Assembly (NCBI RefSeq): GCF_009730915.1
Contig: NC_052488.1
Coordinates: forward strand, 20,764,305-20,828,304
Source of the DNA: Dioscorea cayenensis subsp. rotundata
Lineage: Eukaryota > Streptophyta > Magnoliopsida > Dioscoreales > Dioscoreaceae
DNA length: 64,000 nt
Direction of reading: 5' to 3'
The translations under genes and the position numbers were made by a program. Every line of letters begins with the position of its first letter. Positions within the stretch are counted from its first letter, which is position 1. Shown piece by piece: positions 43,561 through 54,506 of this stretch. Below the pieces are notes generated by a model. The model did not search any database. It was not told where the DNA came from and worked only from the letters and a program-made list of their open reading frames with translations.

Positions 43561-45690
43561 AATATACAACTTCAAAAACAATGAAATTTAACTAATTACA
43601 ATAAGATAACTTAATAATTAAAAACTTTTCTATTCTTTACCTTACCCAATTCAAAATACATGATCATCAAAAATGCTCATTAATTTTAAAGTTCTGCACA
43701 AAAATATCATCCGAGACAATTATACTAATAGAGCTATATCTCACAAACTACAACTTTCATACATAAATCAACGTCTAATTCAGATTAAAAAATGATAAAA
43801 TAAATAAAAAACGCGGCCTACACAGAAATCCTACCCGAAGCACCTGCATTCAAAGGCTATATCTTACAGGCAGTGGCGGAGCCAGAAACTATAGGATATG
43901 GGGGTGAATTGCAAAAAATAAAAAAAAATAAAAAAAATCAATTAATAAAATTTTTTATTTTTAAAATTTATTTATAGTTTAATTTATAGTTTAGATTGTT
44001 AAAAACAGTTGTTAAACAATAAATTTTTAAAAAACTCTGCTAAAAATATAATTTGTATATCATATAAATTAATTTGTAAAAATCAAAAACTCAAACATAG
44101 ATTTTTTAATTTATAAAATATCAATAGATTAAAGAATAAATTTTTGTATATATATTTTTTAAAAATTATTATGTTTTAGATGATAAGGATGATATGGATT
44201 AAATTGTATAAAATTTGATTTTGAATTAATTTGTATAAAATTTGATATTTTAAAAATAAAAAAAAAACTCTAGAGAGAGAAAGAGAGAAAGATTTGTTAT
44301 GTTTTAGATGATAAGGATGATAAGGATGATAAGGATTAAATTGTATAAAATTTGATTTTGGATTAATTTGTACAAAATTTGATTTTGGATTAATTTGTAT
44401 AAAATTTGATTTTTTTAAATAAAAATAAAAAATTTTAGAGAGAGAAAGAGAGATATTATAAAATAAAATAAAATCTTTACCGAGGGAGAGAGAGGGAGAA
44501 AAAAACCCGAGAGAGAGAGAGAGAGAAGGGAAAAGAAGGAAGGAAGGGGGCCCCCTCTCCCTCCGGCCCCAAGTAAAAGGGAGAGAGGGAGGAAGGGGGG
44601 TTCGCCAGCGACAGGGGGGCCGCCACCCTCCCCTCCCTCAGCCCCTCCTTATAGGATACAACTGCAAAAATTTTGAATTTTGGCAAGTATTTAACCAAGG
44701 TCGAACTCTGCAAGTTTTGTATTTTACTCTTTCCTCCAAATTCTACCTTTTAAGACCCCTAAAATTGCAGAAGGGGTTCTACCATTATTAAAAAAACGAA
44801 ATATGAAATCTATCAAATTAATCTCAAGCTCCTCAAACAAGAAGCTAACATAAATCATCCATCACTAACATCCGTCAATAACAGATCAAGATCTAAAAAA
44901 CAACAATAACAATTCTACGTTTTAATCAAAGATTCGAGGAAGAGGATACTTACCTCAACAATAATACTGAATCAACCATGGATGCCGCCAACACCACTTG
45001 CAAATAGGGAGAGAAAGACGTTTTTTTTTCCTAACGGCAATCTAAATTAAATGGAGTCGAAGAGGCGTGTAGGGTTTTGAAATTGAAAACAAAATCAACT
45101 GCTATGATTAAAAAAATAATATCAATGACTGTGATTTAATTAAGCGATGGGTCTCACACTCTCATTTGGTATAACATGAGGTTTGAGTTACAAATTCACA
45201 CTCATAACTGAAAATTCATCACTATCACTTGTATCATATGTGACTTGAACTTACGGATCTTAAATCCTCACACTGATGTCTTTTACAGTGTAATCAATGT
45301 CGCTACACTATGAGCTTTTTGATTTTTTTTTTTAATAATTTCTTTCTATTTTTCATAAAAAAATTAATGGTTTTATTTTAAGTTACTATGATATATTCAA
45401 ACAAGTTTTTATCACCATTTCATATGAGAAAATTTTTAGTTTTTAATTAAAAATTCATTAAATTTTATTAAATTAATAATATATAATAATATTATTATAA
45501 ATAGTATATAAAACCATGAAAAATACAAATTATAAATTTGATATATAACCCTTACAAATCTACAATACTTCATTCCTTTCTATATTTTAAAAAAATTCAA
45601 AATTTGAATTTTACTTGTAGAGTGTTGGTAATTCTTAAAAAGAAAAACACAACAACAACAACAACAAAAAATAGACCATAAACCTCAAAA
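43561..45690. other. Low-complexity, mobile-element-like stretch
   Basis: Starts AT-rich. A GTGGCGGAGCCAG block at about 43873, typical of the ends of many plant mobile elements, opens a region with two imperfect tandem copies (44168-44290 and 44298-44450) holding GATAAGGAT units, GTATAAAATTTGAT units and GAGA runs. A GA/CT-rich segment lies at 44480-44640. Near 44954-45000 a minus-strand ATG is followed by a consensus splice donor, a possible orphan first exon. No complete gene is seen. Confidence 0.45.
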
Positions 45691-45691
45691 C

Positions 45692-46654
45692 TCACACATT
45701 AATATTGATCCAGTGAAAACTCTGAGGCTCAACTTCGCGCTTAATCACACGAGTTCTACAAACAGGACAAAACGAAGACATTTTAATAAACCAAGGATCA
45801 ATGCACTTCTGGTGAAACATATGTTTGCAATTTGGCAAACTCCTCACTGTCTCCCCTTCTTCAATCTCATCCAAACAAATCACACAAACCTTCTCTTCAG
45901 AATCATTATCAACATTACTAGTTATAGAACACACACAATTCTGTACTCTTGTGCCATAATTTATCTTCAGTAACTTCAACAGCATCACAAGAACACTCAC
46001 AGTTCTGTACTCTTGTGCCATTATCTTCATTAACTTCAGCGGCATCACAAGAACACTCACAGTTCTGTATTCTTGTTCCATTATCTTCATTAACTTCAGC
46101 AGCATCACCAGAACACTCACAATTCTGTACTCTTGTACCATTATTTTCAGTTACTTCAGCAGCATCACCAGAACACTCACAATGCTTGACTCTTGAAGCA
46201 TTATCTTCAGTAACAGCAGCAGTATCACAAGAACACTCACAATGCTTGACTCTTGAATCAGTATCTTCAGTAACAGCAACAGTATCACAAGAACACTCAC
46301 AATGCTTGACTCTTGAATCATTATCTTCAGTAACAGCAGCAGTATCACAAGAACACTCACAACTCTTCACTTTTGAGTCATTATCTTCAGTAACAGTAGG
46401 GGCAGTATCAGCAATAGAAGAAGAAGAAGAAGAAGAAGGTTTTTTTTGTAGATGATGAGGGGAATAGTGGCAAGCTGTTTGTTGCACTCGTTCAAGTCAT
46501 GTTCCGCTAATTCTATGCCCGGCCACACGTCGGAGTTTTGCTCCTCCTCGTCGTCGTCGTATTCTTCTTGCCTGAGCTGCCGTGTTAGGATTTGAAACAA
46601 GAGAAGGAGAATCCAAAAGATTAAGCACATGATGATTAAAACTATATGTGCCAT
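45692..46654 (-). pseudogene. RING-H2 gene with 60-bp Cys repeats, frame-broken paralog
   Basis: Paralog of the intact gene at 48925-49623. The N-terminal anchor (MAHIVLIIMCLIFWILLLLF) and the RING-H2 (CVICLDEIEEGETVRSLPNC..HMFHQKC..CPVCRTRV) are in one frame. The repeats between them are readable only in another frame. An A8 run replaces the A6 of the intact copy (46440-46447, +2), and four extra bases near 45956-45962 shift back (+4). In the outer frame stops occur inside the repeats. The repeats number seven and a half, each 60 bp, with the core HCECSCD. It has a good TATA-like TTATAAAAA at about 46700. Most likely a recent pseudogene; sequencing error at the homopolymer could explain only the first shift. 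Confidence 0.75.
45950..46396 (-). repeat. 60-bp coding tandem repeat, about 7.5 units
   Basis: Units of exactly 60 bp encode 20 residues each, of the pattern V-T-E-D-N-x-[ST]-R-V-[KQ]-[HN]-C-E-C-S-[CG]-D-x-A-[AE]. Units fall into two subtypes, KHCECSCD and QNCECSGD/CD, grouped in blocks, as expected from stepwise unequal crossing-over. Confidence 0.95.
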
Positions 46655-48924
46655 GCTTGATTCACTTGGAGTTTGGTTCAGTGTTGAGGAGGGGTTTCCC
46701 TTTTTATAAGTAGAGCCAGGTGAAGTCTGACTTCGAGTAGGAGTAAAAATACTAAAAAAGGAAATTTCTAATTTATTTATTTAAAAATGATATTTTAAAT
46801 TTAATTTGAGATACAAAAGTTGTTTGTATATGGACCCCATAAAAGTGCGTAATTAATTCCATGTATACACCTTTGTAAAAATTGTATATATACATATATA
46901 TTAATATATAATTATACATAAAAAAATTTGTTGTTTACGTATCTCTGTTCCTCTTGCTTAATAATTAATTGAAATTTTCAAAAATTATTATTTAATTTAT
47001 ATATTTTATAAAAACAATAAAAACTATAAGAAAAAACAGGAAGATATGAAAAGTGCACTAATTATAATGATTTACTAACTTTTACGACATTTTTAGTAGG
47101 ATGTTTTTACCCTCAATGAGTGTTTAATAAAAAAAAATCCCCATTATGAGTGCTTAGTCATCACTAAGCGCTCAACCTGTGGGGCCCCTTTTTAGAAAAA
47201 AATTACTTTTTTAAAATTTCAAGAGCCATGGTTAATTTTTAAAACATATAAAATTTAATATTGTCAACTACTAATTTTTAAATTTTTTTAAATTTTAAAT
47301 TTTAAATTTTTATTAATAATAATGAAGATTTTAAAATTAGTTAATTTAATTTAATAATTTTTTTAAAAATATAAAAATATTTAATATTTTTTTAAAAAAA
47401 TATTTTTTACACAAAAAAATGAAAAAAATAAACAAAATATGGGGGTTATTGTTGTAAACCTTATCCCGAGGGGTTATTATTTTTAAAATATTTATTTTGA
47501 ATTTTAATTTTTAAAATATATTATATAATAATTTTATTAATAATATTTTAGATTTTATTAAATAAATATGTTTTAATAAAATATATAAATGTAAATAGTT
47601 AATAAATTGGATGAAATGATTACGGGTCTCGTATAATTATTATGGGAGATAGTTTAATGAGTAAGAGTTTAATGGATTGATGAGGTAGCATATGTATTAA
47701 ACTCTAAGATAGTTTAACGATTAAAGATGCTTTCTATACAATTTTAAAAGAGAAAAAAATCTATTTCTCCTAAATAGGATTAATAAATAATATTTAAAAA
47801 CTTTGTGTTAGGTTATCAAACTACCTCTATATTTTTTTATTAAATTATAAAAAGTAAATATTATATATATATATATATAATTTTTATCATAACGTACAAA
47901 TAAAAAAATATTATCAGTGAGACTGCTCAGATTAGTTTGGTTTACAATCTCTTTTTGTTTTTTCCCGTGGGGCCATTGCCGTGGTTTGAAGTCTTCTTAT
48001 TCTCCACTTTAACCTTAGTATTATTATTTCATAATTACAAAAAATCACTTTACTTTTAAAAATTCATTAGTTTTTATTAAATTAATTATATATATATTAT
48101 AAATAATATATAAAAACCATGAGTAAATGGCAATAATGAATTTGATATATAATTCTTGCAATATGATAATTGGTACTTTATTCCCTCTTCTTACTTAAAA
48201 TTCAATATTTAAAATTTTATTCATAGCTTTTTTAAATTAACTTATAAAAAATTGTTTTCATACTGATAAGTAAAATAAAGTTAAAATTGTCCGTGAAGAA
48301 TTCTTATTGAGTGGCGAGGGAAGGAAGAATTTTGTTTAACAGAAATAAATTATTATAATAACACTTCTAATTTTTTTTTTTGTTTTTTTTAGTCTTTAGA
48401 AACTCAAAATAAAAATGAATTATTTTACTTGATAAGGATAATAAGTTGGTGGTTTATCAATTTTTTAAAATAAAAATAAAATTAGATGTGAGTTCAAATT
48501 GGCTCCGATTTTACCTAATAAGGATCATAAAAAATCTTCTTTTTTTTTATTTTAAGTAGACAATGTTAAATTTATTTGACATAAATGAAAATTTAAATCT
48601 TATCATAGAATAATTGCAATGTAAAAACTATTACATCCATCCACAATATCATTCAAATAACACATGTTTAGAGATCTTACAAAAGCGATAAGCATTATAT
48701 ACATTATGGATGTGTATCGATTGAGAATTAATTATCTAATCCATGTGCGCTCACTTGACGATATAGGGTTTATCAATAAGTCCCTACACATGACTGGGAA
48801 TCCGTTACCACCACAGAGTCTAGCCAAATTTGAACTCTATTTGTAATGTGCCAAAACCATTGGGCTGAACTCTGTACACCTTCAATAGCATGATCAATAA
48901 AAAATAAATCTCAAAAATGACACA
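46655..48924. other. Spacer within the tandem duplication
   Basis: Very AT-rich. The part after 46655 is the promoter of the broken copy and resembles that of the intact copy (49840-49950). The stretch at 47910-48230 resembles 50360-50500 in its first part and 45440-45600 in its second, placing the duplication junction near 48050. The ORF at 48664-48846 has no support. Confidence 0.6.
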
Positions 48925-49623
48925 TTAATATATATTGACCCAGTGAAAACTCTGAGGCTCAACTCTACGGTTAATCACACGAGTTCTACAAACAGGACAA
49001 AACGAAGACAGTTTAATTAACCAAGGATCAATGCACTTCTGGTGAAACATATGTTTGCACTTTGGCAAACTCCTCACTGTCTCCCCTTCTTCAATCTCAT
49101 CCAAGCAAATCACACAAACCTTCTCTTCAAAATCATTATCTAACTTACTACTAAGAGAACACTCACAATTCTGTACTCTTGTGCCATTATCTTCATTAAC
49201 TTCAGCAGTATGATCACCAGAATACTTACAATTCTGTACTCTTGTGCCATTGTCTTCAATAACATCAGCAGTATCACAAGAACACTCACAATGCTTGACT
49301 CTTGAATAACTATTCTCAGTAACAGCAGCAATATCACAAGAACACTCGCAACTCTTCACTCTTGAGTCATTATCTTCATTAACAGTAGCATTAGCAGCAA
49401 TAGAAGAAGAAGAAGGTTTTTTGTAGATTATTATGGGAATAGTAGCAAGTTGTCTGTTGCACTGGTTCAGGTCATGTGCCGATAATTCTACGCCATCGAA
49501 GTTTTGCTCGTCATCGTCATTGTCATTGTATTCTTCTTGCTCTTGATACCATCTTAAGAATTTATACAGTAAGAAGAGAATCCAAAAGAGGATGTTCAAG
49601 ATGGTGAAACCTATATGTGCCAT
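48925..49623 (-). CDS. Membrane-anchored RING-H2 protein with CECSCD repeats
   Basis: Intronless, 232 aa, ATG at 49623. The order is: a hydrophobic N-terminal segment (about residues 4-24); an acidic stretch; QLATIPIIIYKK, which recalls the conserved segment before the RING in ATL proteins; four repeats of 20-21 residues (81-160) with cores SCECSCD, HCECSCD, NCKYSGD and NCECS; then a RING-H2 with C170, C173, C189, H191, H194, C197, C209, C212. RING-H2 proteins of this layout are membrane-bound E3 ubiquitin ligases. The Cys repeats are not part of any ATL domain I know; they could bind metal or form disulfides, which is inference. A frame-broken paralog lies 2.3 kb away. Confidence 0.88.
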   Translation of the reverse strand: MAHIGFTILNILFWILFLLYKFLRWYQEQEEYNDNDDDEQNFDGVELSAHDLNQCNRQLATIPIIIYKKPSSSSIAANATVNEDNDSRVKSCECSCDIAAVTENSYSRVKHCECSCDTADVIEDNGTRVQNCKYSGDHTAEVNEDNGTRVQNCECSLSSKLDNDFEEKVCVICLDEIEEGETVRSLPKCKHMFHQKCIDPWLIKLSSFCPVCRTRVINRRVEPQSFHWVNIY

Positions 49624-51063
49624 GATTGATTCACTAGGGAGTATAGTTCAGGGGTTGAGGAGGGGTTTTCTCTTTTTATTAGTAGAATTTGGTGAAGTTT
49701 GTGTAGGAGTAGGAGTGTGTATGGAAAGAAAGTTGTGTTCTATAGTAAAAGAGTGAGGCTCTCATATGATCATATTTTGTTGATTTTTTTTTGGTAAATG
49801 GATCCTATTATACAAGTACATAATTCCATGTATGCACCGGTATAAAAATTTTTTATATACGTATATAATTATTTATAAAAAAATTATTGTTTACATATTT
49901 TTGTTCACGTGCTTAGCAATCAATTGAAATTTTCAGAAATTATCATATTTTTTTACAACAGTAATAAATACCGTCAAAAGAGTAGATATGTATAAAATTA
50001 CATTAATTACGGTAGCTTAATAATTTTTATGAGTAAATCCTACCATATAATCATATAAATAGGAAAAAAACATTGTTTTTCACATAGAAGACCAACAAAC
50101 AATACTCAAACAATATTGATGAATATTAGTATTAGATGCTGATGTATAACACGTTAATAATGATGTGAACAAATACCAGGACCAATAAATAATAGTAAAA
50201 AAATACTCAAAGCATTTATGTATTTTGTGGTAAATTACCATTGAATTACCAATGGCTACTAATATTATGTTCTCTATTCTTTCTATAAAATTTAAAAATA
50301 TAATTTTTTTTTCATATATATAAATATTATTTTTATCATAACATACAAACAAAAGAAACAGTGAGATTGAGATTGCTCATAATTAGTTTGGCTTAATCTC
50401 AATTTTTTTTCCTGTGGGGGCGTTGCCGTGTTCTGAAATCTTTCTTATTCCCCACTTTATCCTCAGTACTATTTCATAATTACAAAAAAAATCTCCCTAT
50501 TTTCAAAATTGAATCTGTAACCAACTAAGGGCAATTTTGTCTTTAGAAATGCAATAATTTTAGATAAGGAGTCAACCAATTAGCCACCATTAAGGACCAA
50601 GATATGAACATGTTTTTTTAACTATATACCCCTATAAAAACAAATTTTTGCAAAAACTTATCTAATTCCTAACCATTATCTCAGCACAAAATTCAAATTG
50701 CTAATACAGCCTCATAAAACTAAAAAATTGAGAGGCTTCATGTTTAATACTTTAAACCCTTGTCTATGTATTAAAAACTATATTTATATGGACTAGGTGA
50801 GGTCTAAACTTGTTTTTAATAAGGTTTTAAGTATTTTTTGAATTAGTTTGGATCTAATGTTAAAAAAAATATATTTATGGGGATCTATACGCGAAAATGG
50901 GTGCAAAATGAACTTTTGCAATATCCAGATTTTATAGGGATATATATGAAAAAAACCTAAAAGCGCAAAAGGATATATAGCAATGAATAGTAACGGAGAA
51001 GGCCGTTCCGGAGAGGCTTTTCTTCTCGCTTGGACCTCTTCCCATTGCTTCAGCTTGGTGATC
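49624..51063. other. Promoter of the RING-H2 gene and spacer to the GNAT gene
   Basis: AT-rich, with blocks shared with the other copy of the duplication (49848-49950 and 50360-50500). The end is the likely leader of the GNAT gene; its frame is open from an earlier ATG at 50983. Confidence 0.55.
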
Positions 51064-53953
51064 ATGGAGGCCATGCCCCTCTTCGCGAAGCCTTCTTCAA
51101 CTCTCCGCTGTGTTCCGGTGCTCACTGTTGGCTTTCGTCCTCCTCCCATGTCGTCCGTCTGTTTTAAGAAGTGAGTGTTTCTTCAAATCCGAGAGAAATG
51201 TCTTTCTTGAATATTTAGTTTTGTGGAATCATTGTTTGATGTGATTCTTAATGGTTATTTTTAATGATTAGGTTTTGTTTAATGTGATTTGTCTTGTGTT
51301 AAAAGAATGATCTTTTTCCCCTTGTTCATGGGAAAGAAGGTGAATTTGATGTGGCGCCATTGGTTCAGAGTATGAATTTTTATGATTTTCCTTAAAATTG
51401 TGGAAATATAATGAGCGTATGGTTGTTGGATAAGTTAAAGTTTTCATTTTTATGGATGATTTCTTATTTGTTGTCCATGTAGATTGGAATTTTGCAGGAA
51501 TGGGGATTCTACCGCTTCTTCTGATGAATTGAAAGGGTTAAACGGCACCAATGATGGCCTTCCAACAGCTCCTAACAATCAGAGTTCCACAAGTCCGCCC
51601 GATCTCCGGTTTGATAGATTGCAAGTGGCGGATGATCAGGTTGAATGTCAGTATAGAAGAATTTTTGGGAATTTTTTTGCAAGAGAGGTCCTCTTTGATG
51701 AAGAATATTGGGTGAGATTCTAATTCTCTCGAGATCTTTTGTTCTTGGATGAATTCGTGTTTGATTCTTGTTTCTATCATGGAAGTCAAACATATGTTAG
51801 GTTTGAGCTTTGATGAAGTTTCATCCATGACAGGTAGTAGCTATGTTAAGGGCAGAGTGCCAGTGGGAGGAAGACCGACCTGATGTGGGGTAATAACTTC
51901 TTTTCATCCTTTTTTCCCTTTGTCTTAGGATGTGTTTAGATTGAGAAAACTGTTTCCTTGTGTTTGTGATTGGATTGAGAAAACAAGATGGTGAACAAAT
52001 TCAGGAAATCCATCTTTTTATATAAAGCTGTGCTTGGTTTGAGGTAGAAAGGAAGTCAAAGTTTTTAGTAAGATGCTTTTTCCTTATCTAATTCAAATAC
52101 AAAACTTGTTTTTAATTCTTCTATTTCCCTGCAAAGAACACATCTATACTTTCATTTTCCCACTTCTATTTGCTCATTAAATAATGATAGTGATACTGAT
52201 TTTGGATAATCTCTCTATTACAGCAATGTTCCATATCTTAAGACGCAATTTGCACAAAAGGTTAGTGTTGTTTTCTCATTGAGAAGCTATGATAATTTCA
52301 AAAGGCATCCAGTTTTCAGTTCATTGTTGAGTATAGAATTCTGGGTTTAAGTGGTACTAATGGGTATGATATATAGTTGCTTTGAGATGGAAAACTTTAA
52401 TAGTTTAAATTGCCTTTTCCCTAAATTTCATCATTTTAGACTTAGGAAGAATTCCTTAATAAACAAACCTCTGTTTATTCTATTGGTTAAGATCATACCA
52501 ATAATGCTTGTTATAAGAAAACAATCTCCTTAATCAGTTCTCATGCTTATTTACATTACATGCTTCAAATGATGGATTCCTGGTGAACAGACAAATTATA
52601 CTTTTTCTTCAAGGCTGGTTTATTGAAATATACAGGTAGAAAACAGAAAGGGCGAATTTTGAAATCAGAATTTGTTTCAAGTAGCAAACAGTAATGAATA
52701 CATGTGTTATTTTGGCTGTATTTCTCCATTATGTGGATGGCTTGCATTACTTAAATGAATAAACTTGTTATTCTATGAACAAATTAAATTTTCAAGCAAT
52801 GATCTTTTTAAACTTTTTGAAGCTAAAACTGTCTAGTTGGCCTTGAATGGCTCCATGTTAATTCTTATACAGGTATTCAAAGCGATAAAGATGCAATGCA
52901 CTAGTAAACTTGGTGAAAAACGCACCTGTGTTGTTGCGGTATGTTCAAGCCAACTCCACTGTTTTTCTATAAATGCTTTAATACTCACTTGACTTGCGTG
53001 CATTCAATCTGATGAAGGCAGACCTTACAGAATTACAGTTAGTGTGATCTTATCTACAAAAGTTGTTCTCAAGATTCTGTGGTATGGAATAATGAAGAAC
53101 AGAAAGATGAGGGGACAGAGCTCCTATTAGAGCCATACATATCGATAGCGTGTTCTTAAAATCTACTCTGAGCTTTGTTTTCTTTTCCAGTGAATTATTC
53201 CAGTACACTATCAAGTTGCTTCTGTCTATTACATTGATAATAAATGCAAGCATGGTATTAAATGGAAGAAAGTGTTAGCTTCATAGTTTACCATCTGAAT
53301 GTATCAGGTGAGAAGAAACCAAAGTAATGACAAACAAACAGTATTGAAAAGCATAGTTGGGACCCTGGACATAAGCATGAGGCGCCTCTTCTCTGGAGAA
53401 ACCTTTCCTGGGGTATGTTTTGACATGAGCATCAGCTTCCTATTTGTTATGTGCTAATGCATGAATTTTGACTACCTATTTGATAACAGGAGATTGTAAA
53501 GCCCCCAGTTTTCGGCAGCAGAGCACCTGGACCAGGATATGGGTATATCGCAAACTTATATGTTCCTAAATCTGCACGCCGCCGAGGTGTTGCAAGCAAC
53601 ATGTTGCTTTTGGCTTTAGAAATAGCTAGATCAAACGGTAAAATCATTATAGTCAATGAAGGATTTGTCACATGAATAATTTGCGTATTACAAATAAGCA
53701 TCAGATTAGAGCTGGTGTTATCTTTTCAGGTGCAAATGAGGTGTTTGTGCATGTGAATAAGTATAATGTGGTCGCTCGGCAACTGTACGAGAAGATTGGA
53801 TTTCAGGTATTAGTCATCTTCAATCATATATATGGATCAAGATTTGTATTGTGAATTATAGATCAGATTTCCCTTGTGAATTCACAGATTGTAGAAGCAG
53901 CAGCACATTGCTTGTTAGTACAACATAATTACTTGATGCACCTAAAGATCTAA
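51064..53953 (+). CDS. GNAT-family N-acetyltransferase, probably plastid
   Basis: Nine exons: 51064..51170, 51498..51711, 51834..51889, 52224..52260, 52873..52938, 53308..53412, 53490..53637, 53730..53806 and 53888..53953. They join in phase to 291 aa. An in-frame ATG at 50983 would add 27 residues; I prefer 51064 because the following sequence (MEAMPLFAKPSSTLRC) looks like a transit peptide. The acetyl-CoA-binding motif A is YIANLYVPKSARRRGVASN (the RRRGVA is residues 225-230). The later VNKYNVVARQLYEKIGF is motif B. Plastid GNATs of plants acetylate protein N-termini and lysines. Which paralog this is cannot be told. Confidence 0.88.
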
Positions 53954-54506
53954 TCTTTCATAGACACTGACGATCCGGATCATGCAGACATTAGAGTTGG
54001 CTAACAAAATTCTTTTGATTCAACGGCATTCGGTCACCAAACTAATGGCCACGAGAACGGACGAAAAGTGATCACAATTCTCCATTGTACAGTTGAAATC
54101 TCACGTACATACTGTTTTGATTTAAACTTAGAAAATTGCAAATTTACATTGGTTCTCCTACCATTTTACCCTTTTTTTTCAGATGTAAGATGGAGGGTAT
54201 TATCATTTGTGAACATGCATATATAAGTTTAATTTTATTTATTGATCATCAAATTACTCGCATTCTTTATATAAAAATGCTGCAAATCAGGTTGGCTTGG
54301 ATTGATGAATAATGACAAACTAAAGATTTCTGCTGTTGATATTAGAAAATAGAGAGGTCGAATGTATTCAAGAAAGAAGGCACAAACATTAGAATTTGTC
54401 AAATCTGAAATCACAAAAATTTAGTGCCAACTCCAACTCTATTAGCCAGACAAAAGTGGCCATTTTTACAGTAGACAACTTAGAATAGGGTCTTACAAAC
54501 ACATGA
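53954..54506. other. Convergent 3' ends of the GNAT and YlmG genes
   Basis: The two genes point towards each other and this AT-rich spacer holds their 3' UTRs. Nothing else is visible. Confidence 0.6.

Noticed and set aside
42469-43591. Long ORFs of about 344-370 codons on both strands
   Set aside because: They are translations of the run of Ns in the assembly gap.
45950-46396. Regular 60-bp spacing looked at first like a CRISPR-type array
   Set aside because: Units are directly adjacent with no spacers, encode 20 residues each and lie inside a RING-H2 gene of a plant.
48664-48846. 60-codon ORF on the plus strand
   Set aside because: No domain, AT-rich surroundings, within the duplicated spacer and not kept in the other copy.
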